A DNA stretch of 41,452 bases from Ophiobolus disseminans. Its lineage: Eukaryota; Ascomycota; Dothideomycetes; Pleosporales; Phaeosphaeriaceae. Below the pieces are notes generated by a model, which made no database searches, was not told the DNA's origin, and was given only the letters and a program-made list of their open reading frames with translations. Position numbers and translations under genes: made by a program. The stretch lies in NCBI GenBank assembly GCA_010093685.1, contig MU006256.1:1-41452 (forward strand), read 5' to 3'. Below are positions 1 to 11,340 of the stretch, in pieces. Each line of letters starts with the position of its first letter. Position 1 is the stretch's first letter.

Positions 1-94
<94 letters not shown>
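1..94. repeat. (TAG)n trinucleotide microsatellite
   Basis: About 31 uninterrupted TAG units run from the window edge to base 94, where the tract breaks into an AT-rich stretch. The tract may extend beyond the window. It is not a TTAGGG telomere array. No reading frame crosses it. Confidence 0.97.
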
Positions 95-95
<1 letters not shown>

Positions 96-2160
96 ATATA
101 ATATAAAAAGTAATAAATCAGACGGCAAGCCTGCATCAGGAAATGGATGCATCCTGTTTGGGTAATCCGGGCCTCGCGTACGGTTTTCGCACTACGCTCG
201 AACAGGGAATCAACGTCCAACGTCCGCCATAAAAGGCTTTTTCCACCGTTATTTTTCTTCCCTCTCTTCTACCCGTTACTCTCTACTCTCAGCCCTTCTA
301 TTTACAAACCCTCGTCTGCGCCGAGCTGCGCCCCCCTCGCCACCCCACTCAACCATCCTTACACGAGGCATTTTTCTCAAACCTAGTTGCCCGCTTGGAG
401 GATTCAGCCCGCCTTGCTACGGTGCCCGCTACTCTCTCCATCAGTCGTCCCTGTCGGATACCTTCGGTCCCGGTATAGGCTGGATATTCCAGCCTTCACA
501 CACACCGAGCCTTGTTAACTCAGGTGTTTCTGGACTTCTACCTACAAAGCAACGCAACGGGGACGAACCTACACGCATTACGCCTTTTCCATTTCTGCTG
601 TCTCGGCTCCGACCCTAACTTCCACGCTGGTCTCGCCCGGAGCACGGTGTAGCCTCTCACGATACCCACTGATTAGCATGTCCCCCCCTCACTTTTGTTC
701 GGCGCCACGCTGGGACAGGCTCTCTCCCGATGACGCGGTCGGTCACTCGCATGAGGCGCTAGTCTCACGCTCAGGGTCTTGCAATACTTCGCCACGCATA
801 GCGTGTCTGTAGTGCCTGTAGCGTTGCAGTGTTGCAATGCAACGAGCAAGGGGCAGGGATTAGGAGGCGGGCAACTGGCGGCTCAGTGTTGCCATTGGCG
901 TAGCAAGAGGGAGATGGATAGAACCGTGCCCACATCCCAACCTGGGAAGGATACACTTTCCGGTTAAGGGCGCTCATGTCTCAGCTCTGGTCACCCGGCA
1001 ACACTCCCTCCCCCCTCGGTCCTTCTGCGGAACACGTTGGCTAATTCGAGCTCAGTCATTCGTGTTCTGCTGAAGCTGGATCCGTCGGCGATGACACGGT
1101 TAGTCACTTGCATGAGGCACGGATTCCGTCCGCGTGGTCTCAGGATGCTCCGCCTCCCCATGGCATGTTTCCTGTGGAAGTGACGTTACAGTGCAACGCC
1201 TCTGAGCTGTCTATCCTGCCCATCTTTCAGGGGCTTGCAGTTTCTGAGGCTGATCCTCTCGCCCATTTCGAGTCAGGCGCTTACAGTTGAAGGACGAAGC
1301 TCGCTACCCGCTGCATAGCCATCCGGCTTTGTGAAATTCCGTTAACCCCTTGCCTCGGACTCGCCGATGGCACTTATTACACCCTTCCAAATTTCCATTT
1401 TGAGTGAACCGAAGCGCAGCTCTCACGCCATGGTCTCAGTTCTGATACGCTTATCCTACGCCCGCTCTCTCCGTCGAACGCTCTAGATCAATCCTTTACT
1501 CCATTACCGTGTCCCTGACCCTCGCTCCAGTCCCTTGCCGGTGATGCGGCCGTTCACCCGCATAATGCATTCATTTAACACCGCCCTTCCACGTCAGCGC
1601 TATGGTGCCAGATGCTCCGCCCTGCATGAGACATACGGCGTTGCTGTAACATCGCCATGCAGCTAGCAAAGGCTAATGCCTGGAGAGTGACAGCTGGTAG
1701 CTTGGAGATGGCACAGGGCGTGCCGTGAGAGGTGGAAGAAGACCTACAGGTCAATCACCCGACAGCACAAGTCCGCATCGGCGAGGACCGCCCATGCGTT
1801 ATCCGGCACCGGACCTGTCTGACGAAAGGGGATAGTTGGGGATCGAAGAAGAAGTTGGCCATCGGTGGCTTCGTTCAGGAATATGGGCCCCTGAACCGCT
1901 GAATGACGTAGACGACCGGTTTGGAACTATCAGCTAGCTAATAACCAGATAGGCTAGAATGACTTTTGATAGGACGAGACTATCTACGCCGCTTGGAAGA
2001 GCGGTCCGTCATATTTTCGGGAATTGCTGATACCGACGGTCTTCAAGTTTATTCGTCCTTCCCGCATAGCGCCAATGCACTAGCCGCTGCGCCCACTACG
2101 ACTATTTCCGCGATAGATGTGGCATTCATGCAACCTCTTCCAGCCTAGGGTCCGGCGTTG
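95..2160. other. Gene-free region with diverged repeats
   Basis: No open frame here looks like a protein; the longest are 60-80 codons with no recognisable composition or splice-supported extension. The region contains the diverged repeat described separately. The 60-codon frame at 1966-2148 lies directly before the Myb-like gene and could be transcribed leader, but nothing shows that it is translated. Confidence 0.6.
729..1620. repeat. Three diverged copies of a 0.36-0.45 kb unit
   Basis: A common anchor of the form GATGAC/TGC-GGT-TCACTCGCAT recurs at about 729, 1090 and 1541. Following sequence is also partly shared, for example ATGCTCCGCC after the second and third anchors. Spacings are about 361 and 451 bp. 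The copies differ strongly, so this looks like an old tandem or nested repeat with no surviving coding capacity. Confidence 0.5.
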
Positions 2161-4371
2161 ATGGCGACATATAAAGCAACAGTCCGCTCGGAGAGAGAAC
2201 TACTGCTTCAGCACTCCTCACGGCTAAAGAAGTTACCAATTCGCTACGACAAAATGGCCTTCTCTTGCAGCACCTCATTTGTAGCCCCTCCACTTTCTAC
2301 GAAATTCGTTACATATGTTCCTCCAGCAAGCAAGCCAAATCCGAAGCCGAAGCTGAAGCCAACACCTAAGGCCAAATCCATGGCTACAACCAAGACGGTA
2401 GAGCACAGTCGTTCAGGAATCGAGTCTCAAGATAGTGGAGAGTGGTTCCACATCGACGATAATTTCACAATGCTAGGTTCAAATGCATCGCTGCCTACTC
2501 TACACGAAGCTACAGGCGCTTCGCATTCAGTAGGCTATAGTGATAGTTGCTCGCTGATCGTTACAAATCAACGGAATTCAACTAGCACAGGACTAGTAGA
2601 CGCGTTCGCCGGGTTTCTTGGCGAGAGCGAATTGAAGAACCCGGAGCACGATCAGTTTGGCGGGAAATTGCTTCATGAAGAACAGCCCCACCATCCCACA
2701 CGCGTCGCAGAAGGGGATCTAGCTATGGTCAGGCTACTTGGTGGAATCAGTCGAGGTAAGCATGCAAGAGAATGAGAGTACTAGTATTACTAATCAGCGG
2801 TAGAATTCCCTCTAGTTGTAGAGGATGATGTAGCAGAAGGACACCATAGTGCTACAGGCGTTGAGCCCGGCAACGTAGCGTCTGATTACCAAGAGGGCAA
2901 TTACCGCGCGTCTTCCGGTAACGAAGAATACATTACTGTACAGCATAGCCATCCCGACACATATGAAGTGCGCGCGCTCTCTATGGAGGAGACAGGAAGT
3001 GTTCAGTCCAGTGAGTAGTTCTAGCAGAGTTTGGGGGAGCTATATTAACGCATTCAAGACAGCCCGCTAGCGGAGGATAAATCACTCTTCAGTGATGTCG
3101 ACGTTACAGACAAACCGTCGACAACACGCAAACGGACGCGCCCAGACATGCTGAACGTTACGCCGGAACCAGAGCTAGAAGACCCGCGTCCAACGAAGCG
3201 GCAAAGGCCTGTTGAGCGACAGGCGGAGCATCTCAAACGCAATTCAGTACCCACGCCCCAATTAACGCCCCAATTAACGCCCTTGTCAACTCCCAACAGC
3301 GGCGTTTCCCATTCGAGGGCCAGCACTGAGCGTAGTCTTCAACCTATCGACAGTGACTGCAAACGCGATGGTGCTAGAACCCCACGCTCATCTCCAAGCG
3401 AGCTCCACACCGCTGATGGCGATGATAGTGCACACAATCCTAGGGCAAGCGAGGGACTACTGCCCTCGAGAAGAGCCGTCTCTCCTTCCGAGGGAATAGC
3501 AGGCAAACAAAATTCCGGCTCAGACTCGGAGAGGCGTGAGGAGAACAGGGAACGCAGCGGTGGAGAGTTCAGGGGAAGCCACGACGAACTCAACCAAGAC
3601 GATATGCTGTTTCCTAGATCTCCGGCGAAACTCTCTCAACGACGTAAACGTAGCAATCGTCCGCTCAAAGGGAAGAGGCCACGGAGCTCCAGCACTATGC
3701 TAAAGGCATCGCGACAAATAATTCCATCCCAAGCACAGCAACCGTATTGGTCCGTGATCGATGAGGAGTTTCGGTCTTGCTCCCCACAAACCTCCTCCCG
3801 GGGAACGAAGACAGGAAATGAACCCAACATCAAACATAGGCATAGCGTCGACATGGTGTATCAAATAACCGATCTCACGCTCTGCGCTGTCCCAAACGGC
3901 TCGTCGATTGTGACAGCAATTATCTATTACCGCGACTCCAATTCGCCTCTTGACCCGGCCGTTCTGGGCCCCAAATTCCTCGGCAGAAATAGCAAGGTCA
4001 TCCGCATGACCCAGCTGTCGCAGGATTCATGGATATTGCTGGGATACCGGTATGACGATGATGCGTCAGGCCCATGCACTGGCAGAAGCTTGGACGTGGA
4101 GCGGATTAGTAATTCCAACAATGACGCTGCTGGTCACAGAACAGACCACTCAGACGACGATTGGGACGAAGAGGATGGGCACGGAGAGCAAGACATACAT
4201 AGACACAGTCCACGAACGCATATTGCGTGGCCACTATCAGACGAAGCGCGTTTATTATCATACAAGGATAAGCAGGGCATGGAGTGGAAAGAGATATTCA
4301 AACGCTTCCCAGATCGGACGACTGGCGCAGTAAGAACGCGCTACCACAAGTTGCACATGGAGGGTCAGTAG
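2161..4371 (+). CDS. Myb/SANT-like DNA-binding protein, 3 exons
   Basis: Predicted join is 2161-2755, 2804-3010, 3059-4371 (704 residues). Both introns are 48 nt (GTAAG..TAG with a TACTAAT-type branch; GTGAGT..AAG) and both joins keep a single frame. The last 50 residues (about 655-704) form one Myb/SANT-like module: acidic start, W-K-E-I-F, FPDRTTGAV and R-Y-H-K-L, the usual pattern of fungal one-repeat Myb proteins. A conserved-looking block before it (about residues 560-630, with LTLCAVPNGSS and a RMTQLSQDSWILLGYR-like stretch) may be a second folded region. The rest is hydrophilic, rich in Ser/Pro/Arg and probably disordered, with Lys-Pro repeats near residue 60. A nuclear DNA- or chromatin-binding role is inferred from the domain only. 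Upstream non-coding exons are possible. Confidence 0.82.
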
Positions 4372-4642
4372 ATAGTATGCAACAGGTCGAGTAGGGGCTT
4401 GATGAGTAAGACTAAGGGCGAGTTGTGAGTTGAATGGGCATGGAGGAATAGGTCGGGATTGTTTTGGCGTATTCTGGTGGTCTTTGTGATAATTTTACGC
4501 GACCAATACTCCCTTGATAGACGCAGAATAACATGTATTAAATCCCGCTGTTTATGATCACGAAGCCAGTGAAGCGAGAGGGAATTACACGTTTAGAATT
4601 CTACGGATGGGTTAAATTAATCACGAACATGCACACACATAA

Positions 4643-6005
4643 CTACCCATCGTCTTCCTCAGGACTCACGATGTAGTAGTCTTTCAGTGCTGCATCAAGC
4701 TCATCAATGCCAGGCAACGGTGCCTCACCTGGATCGGATACCCCCGGTGCGCCCAGCTCACTATTCTCCAGCTCCTTCTCACGCGCGCCTGCAACAGATT
4801 CGAAGAAATCGGGGGGTCGAGCGGCCTGCGCAAAATCCATCGAGTTTTTGTCGGTCCAGAGCGTTAACACCACCTGCCTGGCTTGCGGATCTGCACCGTC
4901 GACAGTAAGCCTATGGAGCTGCTGGTTGGCCAAGAAGAACACTGCGTCGCCAGAATTTACCTCCATCTCCAGGCCAAGTTCGGGCAGCTTCAGGGTACCG
5001 GGGGTGCCCAGAACGACAATAGCGGAGTAGAAGTGACCTGCGTGCGTTAGAAGAATGTATGCGACAATGCAGGCGGGGACAAGACCTACTATCATCGCCC
5101 TCGTCGTAGTGGAAGCCTGTGCCGGCGCCCGTAGATGTGGATACAGCTAGCATGGACCCAATGCCGCCCATCCGAAACGAGTATGTCCTTGCCCTATCGG
5201 GATCTGCATCGAGCCAGCCTTGGTGCTTCTTCGGGGCTTTCTGCTTGCCAGCATTGTCCATGACAGCTTTCGCAATCGGCCTGTGACTAACACGCATGCG
5301 AGCGGCGGTGCACGGATCAATCTCGGCAAGCAGAGCTCGTGGTCGGCGGGACAAAACCTCGTCAATGTCGGACAAAAGCGCCCTGAGAACCTCGTCCACG
5401 CCGCTCTTTGGATTGCGACGCGCGGCACTGAGCTGTGGATACTTGGTGTACTTGCGCCAGGCCCCTAACCAGACTTGCTTGAACGCATTGCCGTGAGCGC
5501 CCGTGGTCTTGAACTTTACACCAACCTACATAATTAGCATGGGGTCGAAACCAACACACACGCAGCATGCCTCTTCCATAGCCTTCACACGGCACAAGAG
5601 GCGCTCTTGGCCAGGCTCATCCACGCAATCAACGATCCGAATCGCCGCGTACTGCGGGATGTCGGCGCCCTCCTTGTAATTGGGATTCGGAATGGCGGCG
5701 TGCTTGATGGCACCCGTGGAGCGTATGCGAGTGAGCTCCCGGGCTGCAACTTGGGCGCGAGCTTCCCCCGACTTGGGCAGTCGAGGCTTGTCTCTCGCGG
5801 GAAAAAGCGACTCAACAAGATATACCGTCGACTCGGAGGGCTTCGCCAGGCCATATTTCGTGCGAATCTGGTCCTGTGCCTCAAACCGCCGCCGCTTGTC
5901 GTCTCCTCGTCGCTGTCGCCTGGCCCGTTTCCTCAGCGCATTATTCGAAGTCGGCAGGGGCCACTCGGATTCGGACGCAGAGTCTGCGATGGGCAGGGTG
6001 GCCAT
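4643..6005 (-). CDS. 2OG/Fe(II) dioxygenase, TET/JBP-like candidate
   Basis: Predicted exons are 6005-5562, 5525-5090 and 5037-4643 (424 residues). The introns are 36 nt (GTGTGT..GCTAAT..TAG, with an in-frame stop) and 52 nt (GTAGGT..CTAAC..CAG). The C-terminal half shows a double-stranded beta-helix iron site: H287-x-D289 in GFHYDEGDD, a distal His at 335 in FFLANQQLHRL, and Arg347 as likely 2-oxoglutarate ligand. The order, the spacing and the GDAVFFLANQQLH motif resemble fungal TET/JBP-type oxygenases, which oxidise 5-methylcytosine or thymine in DNA. Substrate here is inferred. The N-terminus (1-150) is basic with an RKRARRQRRGDDKRRR-like cluster, fitting a nuclear protein. The start at 6005 is preferred because a 5-nt length difference between the two locus copies lies just upstream, so that stretch is unlikely to be coding. 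All iron-site residues are present, so this copy looks intact. Confidence 0.6.
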
Positions 6006-6432
6006 TTGTGCTGTGCGGGGTCGAGGGAAAAGGACGTCCTGCGCTCGGGGGTTGTCAGCATCGCGTTTAGAGGAAAGAATGCCGTGTCGCTCAAACTGCC
6101 GGGCCTTTCGGCGCGTGGCAACGAGCCCGGGACATGGAGGAACGCAGCCTCCCAGAAGGCGGGGGTCGGTGAAAACGCGGCGAGCGGGCGGCCGCCTGGA
6201 GACTCGGTGCGCTGCATCGCTCAAAACTGCCAGGTCTTTCGACACGGGGCAACGAGCTCGGGATGCAGGATACGCCGAATTTCCAAAGCGGCAGCGTCGC
6301 CGTCACATGATGGCCGGTCGCACGGTCGCACGGCCGCGCGGAGGTTGAGCTGGTGCGTGCCGCCGCGTCGCTCAACCTGCCAGGTCTTTCGACGCGGGGC
6401 AACGAGCTCGGGACGCGGTGAAGGCGCGCACA
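5451..6432 (-). repeat. Dispersed repeat, copy 1 (5' half of dioxygenase locus)
   Basis: This stretch aligns over nearly its whole length with 34859-35746. It covers the first part of dioxygenase exon 2, the first intron, exon 1 and about 430 bp upstream of the start codon. Homology starts abruptly at CTTGCGCCAG and ends near GGTGAAGGCGC. This copy keeps the open frame; the other does not. Confidence 0.9.
6088..6420 (-). repeat. Three ~45-bp cores upstream of the dioxygenase
   Basis: A core reading CGCTCAAMCTGCCRGGYCTTTC on the plus strand, followed by a CAACGAGCYCGGGA-like part, occurs at about 6088, 6218 and 6369. The cores lie roughly 80, 210 and 360 bp upstream of the predicted start codon. 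The same three cores occur in copy 2 at about 35526, 35603 and 35683, but with shorter spacers. Conserved cores with variable spacers could be promoter elements or repeat subunits. Confidence 0.7.
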
Positions 6433-6941
6433 CAGCTGCAGCCAGGGCGGGCCGAGGCGAGCCGGGCGGGGTCGCGGGTGCTCACCAAGAAGTCGAGATT
6501 GTGGGCGTGCAGCCAGCGAGCGCACGGGGGCGTGAGGCGGCGCGCGAGAGAATGCGGCGGCGCGCAAGGGAGCGCGGCGGCGCGTGAGGAAGCACTGCGA
6601 ATTGCAGGAGCAGACTGCGGCGTTGCGCGTGAGGGACAGCGTCTTGCTGAGGCCGGGGGCCGGGGGCGGGGGCGGCGTTGGGGTTGCGGGTTGCGGGCGA
6701 GAGGCGGGGAGCGGCGTGGTGTTGTGATGGGGCGCGGGCCTCATCGTCGGGGTTAACGAGACTAGCGTCGGACCTAAGACAGCGCTAGCCAAAACCCAGC
6801 CAACCGTCAGCCCCAATGAGAATTCGATCACGGCCTACGTACACGTTCTAGAAGCACCATCTATTATCACTGTGCATCTTTATGGCCAAATGAACCAAAG
6901 GCGTTAATACTTAAAGATCTTGTTGGAGGCCATAGGGGCAT
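6433..6941. other. GC-rich intergenic stretch, no gene seen
   Basis: Very GC-rich, low-complexity DNA with repeated GGCGGCGCGCGAG-like strings at about 6530-6600 and G-runs at about 6650-6710. It turns AT-richer after 6830, next to the FunK1 3' end. Frames across it are artefacts of base composition. Confidence 0.6.
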
Positions 6942-9376
6942 TCACACTGATACACTAACATGCCTTGCTACTTGCGGTAGCGACGACTCCAAGTTTACCA
7001 GCTCCGTTCGCGCCACTCGAAGAATCTCCTTCATTCGAGAATACAATGTCTTGTCCTCGTTCTCCCAAGGTTTATCCATCGGGAAGACTGCCCGTCGCAG
7101 CCTATTCACGCATGGAATTAACGGCTGGTAGTATGGCGTGAAGGCCTTCGTAATCCGATTAAGGAAATGCCTTTCCCTACTCACAAGCCCTGACTTCAAT
7201 TCCGCCAACTCTTCCATATTCACGTAGTTCCACTTCTCGAACTCTGTCGCCCCAATATCTTTAGCTGGTCCATCATAATGAATGCATATCCAGAAGAGCA
7301 CCCAGAAGAACGACTCGAGATCGTGCATGAACGAATGGGTCTCTTCATCGAGAAGCACCCCAATTGCCATGAAAGCTCTCGTACCAGTCTTGCCACGCGC
7401 GCCTGAAGACACCTCCCGCTGTTCTTTGATCGCAAGGTCGAGGTCGATCAGGAACGCAGAATAGGAAGGATTTTCGTCGTCTTCGTTTACCATAAGATTA
7501 TTTGGTGAGATGTCGCGTTGAAGCATGCTAGCTCGTATGTGTAATGATTTATATCCTTCGATGCAATCTTCTAAGGCAGCAAGTAGGCTAATTCGGGTGC
7601 TTGCTTTGTAAATGGGCTTCCCATAGTCACGAACAATGACACGGCGGTGGACCCGGTTCGTAATTACGGGTTTTGTTGGGGAGCTTGAGCAAGTGCGCTT
7701 ACTAGGCGGCATTGGCAGTCCTGTGCAGCTCGACGATCGTTTCCGCCCGGCGGCGCTGTTGCTTCCACCTCTCCGCGAGGCGCGGTGTCCGGTCGTGCTC
7801 GGCGGCGGCATCGGCTTCTCTGGCTTGTAGTTTGTTGCTTTCGTTATGTCGAGGCCTTTCCGAATGTTCGCGCGAATGTCGTCGTCTTGACTGCCTACAC
7901 GAACCGTCTCGTGGTGGAAATACCTCGCGACATTCTTCACCCTCTTTTCAGTTGCCTCGCGCAGCAAGTCACCCTCCTCCTCGCGCTCTGGATATTGCCA
8001 TGAATCCTTGACAACAAGTGGCGTGCCAGGATGATCTTCTTGATAGACCTTCCAGCAGGTTGTTGCCCGACCAGCGACGCAAGGCACTCGCTTTATGACC
8101 CTGTCAATGACGAGGCGCTCTCTCTCATTCTTCCGCTCGATCTCAATGTACCGCTTGTCTCCAGATGTAATGATCGTCGGGTCGAACCCTAGCTGCTCCT
8201 CATTCATCCAGAGAAATCCAAGCATTGCAGACACAAACTGCAGTCCATCCTCATTGATGTCGAATTGCTCGGAGGCGATGCCCCCAAGCCGATCGAACTC
8301 CCACAGCCGCATGAAAGATCCACATAGCGTGAAACCGAGAACGAAGCGGCGACTGTCTTGAGCGGCGAGCACCTCCCTCGCGTATCGGCCAAGGTCGAGC
8401 CACGCCTTAGACGCTTTGTCGGCTGACGGATTGCTCTTGAGCTCTCCAGGTATGAGGATATGTGACCATCGACATTTCGAGTCCACGCCAGCGTTCGGAT
8501 CGTCTACAAAGCCGATATCCAGCTTGCGATCGGCGGTGGAACCTTGCAGAGGCTGACAGGGCTGTGCCAGTGGTCGCCGCCGAACTCTAGGCGGTGGTCG
8601 ATGCCCGTCTGCGAGGTCCAGCAGCCGGTCTATAAGCGGGGCGAACCAGCTCAGAACATCCTTTTCCTTCGCCCCTTCAGGCCAGCCCTGCCAGCCGCTC
8701 TCTACCATGAAGAGTGGGCTCTCTCCTTCCTTGCACTTGTCGAACACGGCCTGTGCCGTGGGTCTCAACCCTGGCACATCTTCGAAGAACGCTTCGAAGA
8801 AACCGGGTATGCCAACGTACAGGTGTCCCAGCTCCTCCCTCAGCACATCGTCTACGTGTTTGCGGAACTCAGTCGAGTTCGCGAAGCTGCCCGTGTTGAT
8901 GGAGAGGGGTGTTTGTTGGAAGGACGAGGAGGGGCGGGGTGGAGGCGTCGATTCGGTCACGGCGATTTCAGCTTGACTCCAAATTATGTGGTCTGATTCG
9001 TTCTCCAGGACAGCATTCCACAATGGCCTTATTTGCTCGAGGTCGAAGTCGTCGGAGCTGACTGCTAAGTTAAGCTTCGAGAGATCGCTGAAAAGGTGTT
9101 TGCCTCCAGTCTTAGAGGGTAAGGCACGGGCAGCCGGGAGGATCTGAAGAGCTGAGATGAGAACGACCGATAAATTTTGGATATCTCAGGGCGCGTTAGA
9201 AGTGCATGTTGACATATTCAAGGTGAGGTACCCTCAATCCCAATCCGATCTAAGGCAGATGAAGAAGCCGGTATCTGCTGCTCCCTACATAGAGAGTTGA
9301 ATGAATTGCGAACGCTGCTCAGTCCATCTCTTATAGGCTTAGACTTGAATATCTGCAACCGAGACGAAGATGCCAT
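6942..9376 (-). CDS. FunK1-type fungal protein kinase, 2 exons
   Basis: Predicted exons are 9376-9232 and 9184-6942, with a 47-nt intron (GTACCT..TCTAAC..GAG), giving 795 residues. The start ATG sits in an ACCATGGCA context, and the join recovers a FunK1-like N-terminus (FDLEQIRPLWNAV) missed when only the long frame is read. Visible features are a GELKSN motif near residue 295, a candidate ATP lysine at 441 (LVVKD), a helix-C-type Glu at 458, the catalytic loop LQRDISPNNL at 603-612, and IDLDLA at 628-633 in place of DFG. A Ser/Pro/Arg-rich insert separates the lobes (about 500-550). FunK1 is a fungal-restricted expanded kinase family with few defined substrates. The usual His of HRD is Gln here; Asp606 and the Asn of the loop remain, so activity is possible but not assured. 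Confidence 0.93.
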
Positions 9377-10034
9377 GGTTTACAGTCGCGTGAGGGTTCA
9401 CAATTCGGTCGCGCAAATGTGGCTGCATGCGCAGGCTTCCGTAAGATGCGGTATGTCGTAAAAATAATAGGCGGTCGTGGCCGAAAGTGCATTGTGAGAG
9501 GGTACGTCGAGAGCAAAGTTGACAAAAGGCGAATGCGCGACGAACGCGCAGGCCAAGGAGGCTGGCTCGGCAAAACGTCGGCAACGGGCGAAGGTTTCCT
9601 CTCACGTGATTGTGTGATGATGCTCAGGCACACTATGATTTGAAGTTACAACATTCGACTCAAATGTAGCATGCAAAGGGTCGCATTTCATCTCATGTAA
9701 TTAATCATTCAAATCTCCTTTGTTTGGCTATGTGGGTTTAGTTTTGTATCGTCAGATCTTCTCATCTGTCCTATATGACTGCTCTTACTGCCCTGTCAAA
9801 CGCACCCTCGTTCTCCTTCCTTTCGTATCATGTATATCGCATTTCGTCCAGTTGCTGCCCAGTTTGCCGCGCCAAAGTCACTATCTCCACCAGCGAGAAG
9901 TAAATCAACTTGCCTTCTTGAGATTAAAAGCGCTAACTCTCTTCTCCAAGCTGACCAGACCTACTAAGACTCTGCTACTATTAGACTAGATGTCTCTTTC
10001 ACGGATAGACGCAACCTGAGTCAGCCACAATTCA
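9377..10034. other. Intergenic, no gene seen
   Basis: Divergent or overlapping short frames of fewer than 105 codons only, with no supported start and splice model. It probably holds the FunK1 promoter (just above 9376) and the 3' flank of the gene at 10035. Confidence 0.5.
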
Positions 10035-10969
10035 CTACTGTTGTAAGGGTCCGCAGCTTCGGTACTGGTCGTCGGTGCGGGTCGTCGGCGCGATCGGTGG
10101 TGTCGATGGGGAAAGTATCGGCACGGGCGTCGCGAAGGCGGAGGCAGCGACACTCGCAGAAGGATCGCACGGGATAAAAGTAGGTAGGGCTATCTGTGCT
10201 GATTGCGGGGTGCATGTTCCGCTACTGTCTTCGTCGTTAGTGTCGTGTGCTGTCGAACCTGTTGGCTTAGGTGAAGGATCCCATACTGGTTCACGAGGTA
10301 AGCATGTCATTGCAAAGCCCTGTTCCGAGTAACTTTACCTTTCTCTGACATGTGCATCTTGAAAAGCCTAGCCTCATAGTCTGTCAGCTTTCCGATAAGG
10401 AGGTACAGGCGTGCCTTCCAATCGCCTCCGAGCGCACGGTCACTGACATTTCTCGGTGACTCGGCCAGACAACTCACTGCGGCGCTTGCGAACTGCGGTT
10501 TTGCTAGACCAACGACTCGGTCTTGCTAGGAGCTGAGCCCGAGAATGTGTAGCACCTGCGCTCAGATTGCAAGTAGGAGGACAGGCACGGTGTCAATGTG
10601 GACGCGAACTGGGTGTAAATTTCGAGTACGATACGTTTGCGGGGATGGCTTCTTGTGAGGACTGGGTGTGCGAGTGCCACAAGAGCGTGTGGCCCGCCTC
10701 GATCGAACTCGGGGTGTCGTTTCACTTCGGGCAGTTGGCGGACTGTTCATTTCCCCTAAACGGCCGACAGCCTTGCCGTTCATCATATAAGGCTCGCGTA
10801 ACGAGTATTGCAAGTATGCGAGCGTTTCCTCGGTCAGCAGAAGTGGTTGCGACAGTGGATGCGATGGAGACGGCGAAGCGCGGTGGCTGCAATCATTAGG
10901 TCGCAGTCGTTTTGCATGACTAGCGCTGTATGGCTGGTTTGCGTCGTCAGATAATCTCCGCCTCGACAT
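10035..10969 (-). CDS. Multi-exon protein of unknown function, model incomplete
   Basis: The 3' end is well supported: an exon ending at 10339 (containing GGDWKARLYLLIGKLTDYEARL) joins by a 53-nt intron (GTAAAG..CAG, 10338-10286) to a final exon 10285-10035, giving VWDPSPKPTG and a Ser/Pro/Thr-rich tail. Upstream, a frame containing HPRKRIVLEIYTQFASTLT (about 10735-10570) looks coding, and a possible start lies at 10969 (MSRRRLSDD, then LTEETLAYLQYSL). I could not join these three parts with consensus splice sites. One option is a 61-nt intron with a weak GTCGGC donor. Either junctions are unusual or the gene carries a frameshift. I do not recognise the family. Confidence 0.5.
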
Positions 10970-11340
10970 CTGTTCGCACTACAGGTGATGTTTAGTTAAG
11001 GTGGGTGTTTTGTTTACGTGCAATCCTAAGCCCAAACCTTCGGCGACATTTCGGCGTTGAGCCCCGAAGCTCCACCAGTCTAGCCTCGGCCTGCCGCTCA
11101 ACACCCCATGCGGAGAGCTATACTGGCAATATTACGCGATGCACGCTAGTGACTCGTTCGTGCTTAGTCCCAATTCCTGTCCATCCTGGAGACACGCTGA
11201 ACTTACGCTCCTCCACAGATGTCAAATCCAAACGCCCACCACAGCTCAAGCCGCCTATTTGACTTCACCTGGACTGTCTGCTTTGTTTTATTCTCGTACA
11301 CGACCACCATAAATATTGCTACGGACGTCTATTTAGCAAG
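10970..11340. other. Divergent intergenic region, no gene seen
   Basis: It lies between two divergently transcribed genes (start codons near 10969 and 11341), so it probably holds both promoters. The short frames here have no support. Confidence 0.5.

Noticed and set aside
1..94. Possible chromosome end
   Set aside because: The repeat is TAG, not the TTAGGG usual in filamentous ascomycetes, so it is a microsatellite at the window edge.
5607..6587. Long plus-strand frame of 326 codons
   Set aside because: It is antisense to the dioxygenase exon and runs into GC-rich repeats; codons are Arg/Gly/Ala-biased. The minus strand has a domain and clean introns.
7282..8996. Several plus-strand frames inside 6942-9376
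   Set aside because: All are antisense shadows of the FunK1 kinase.
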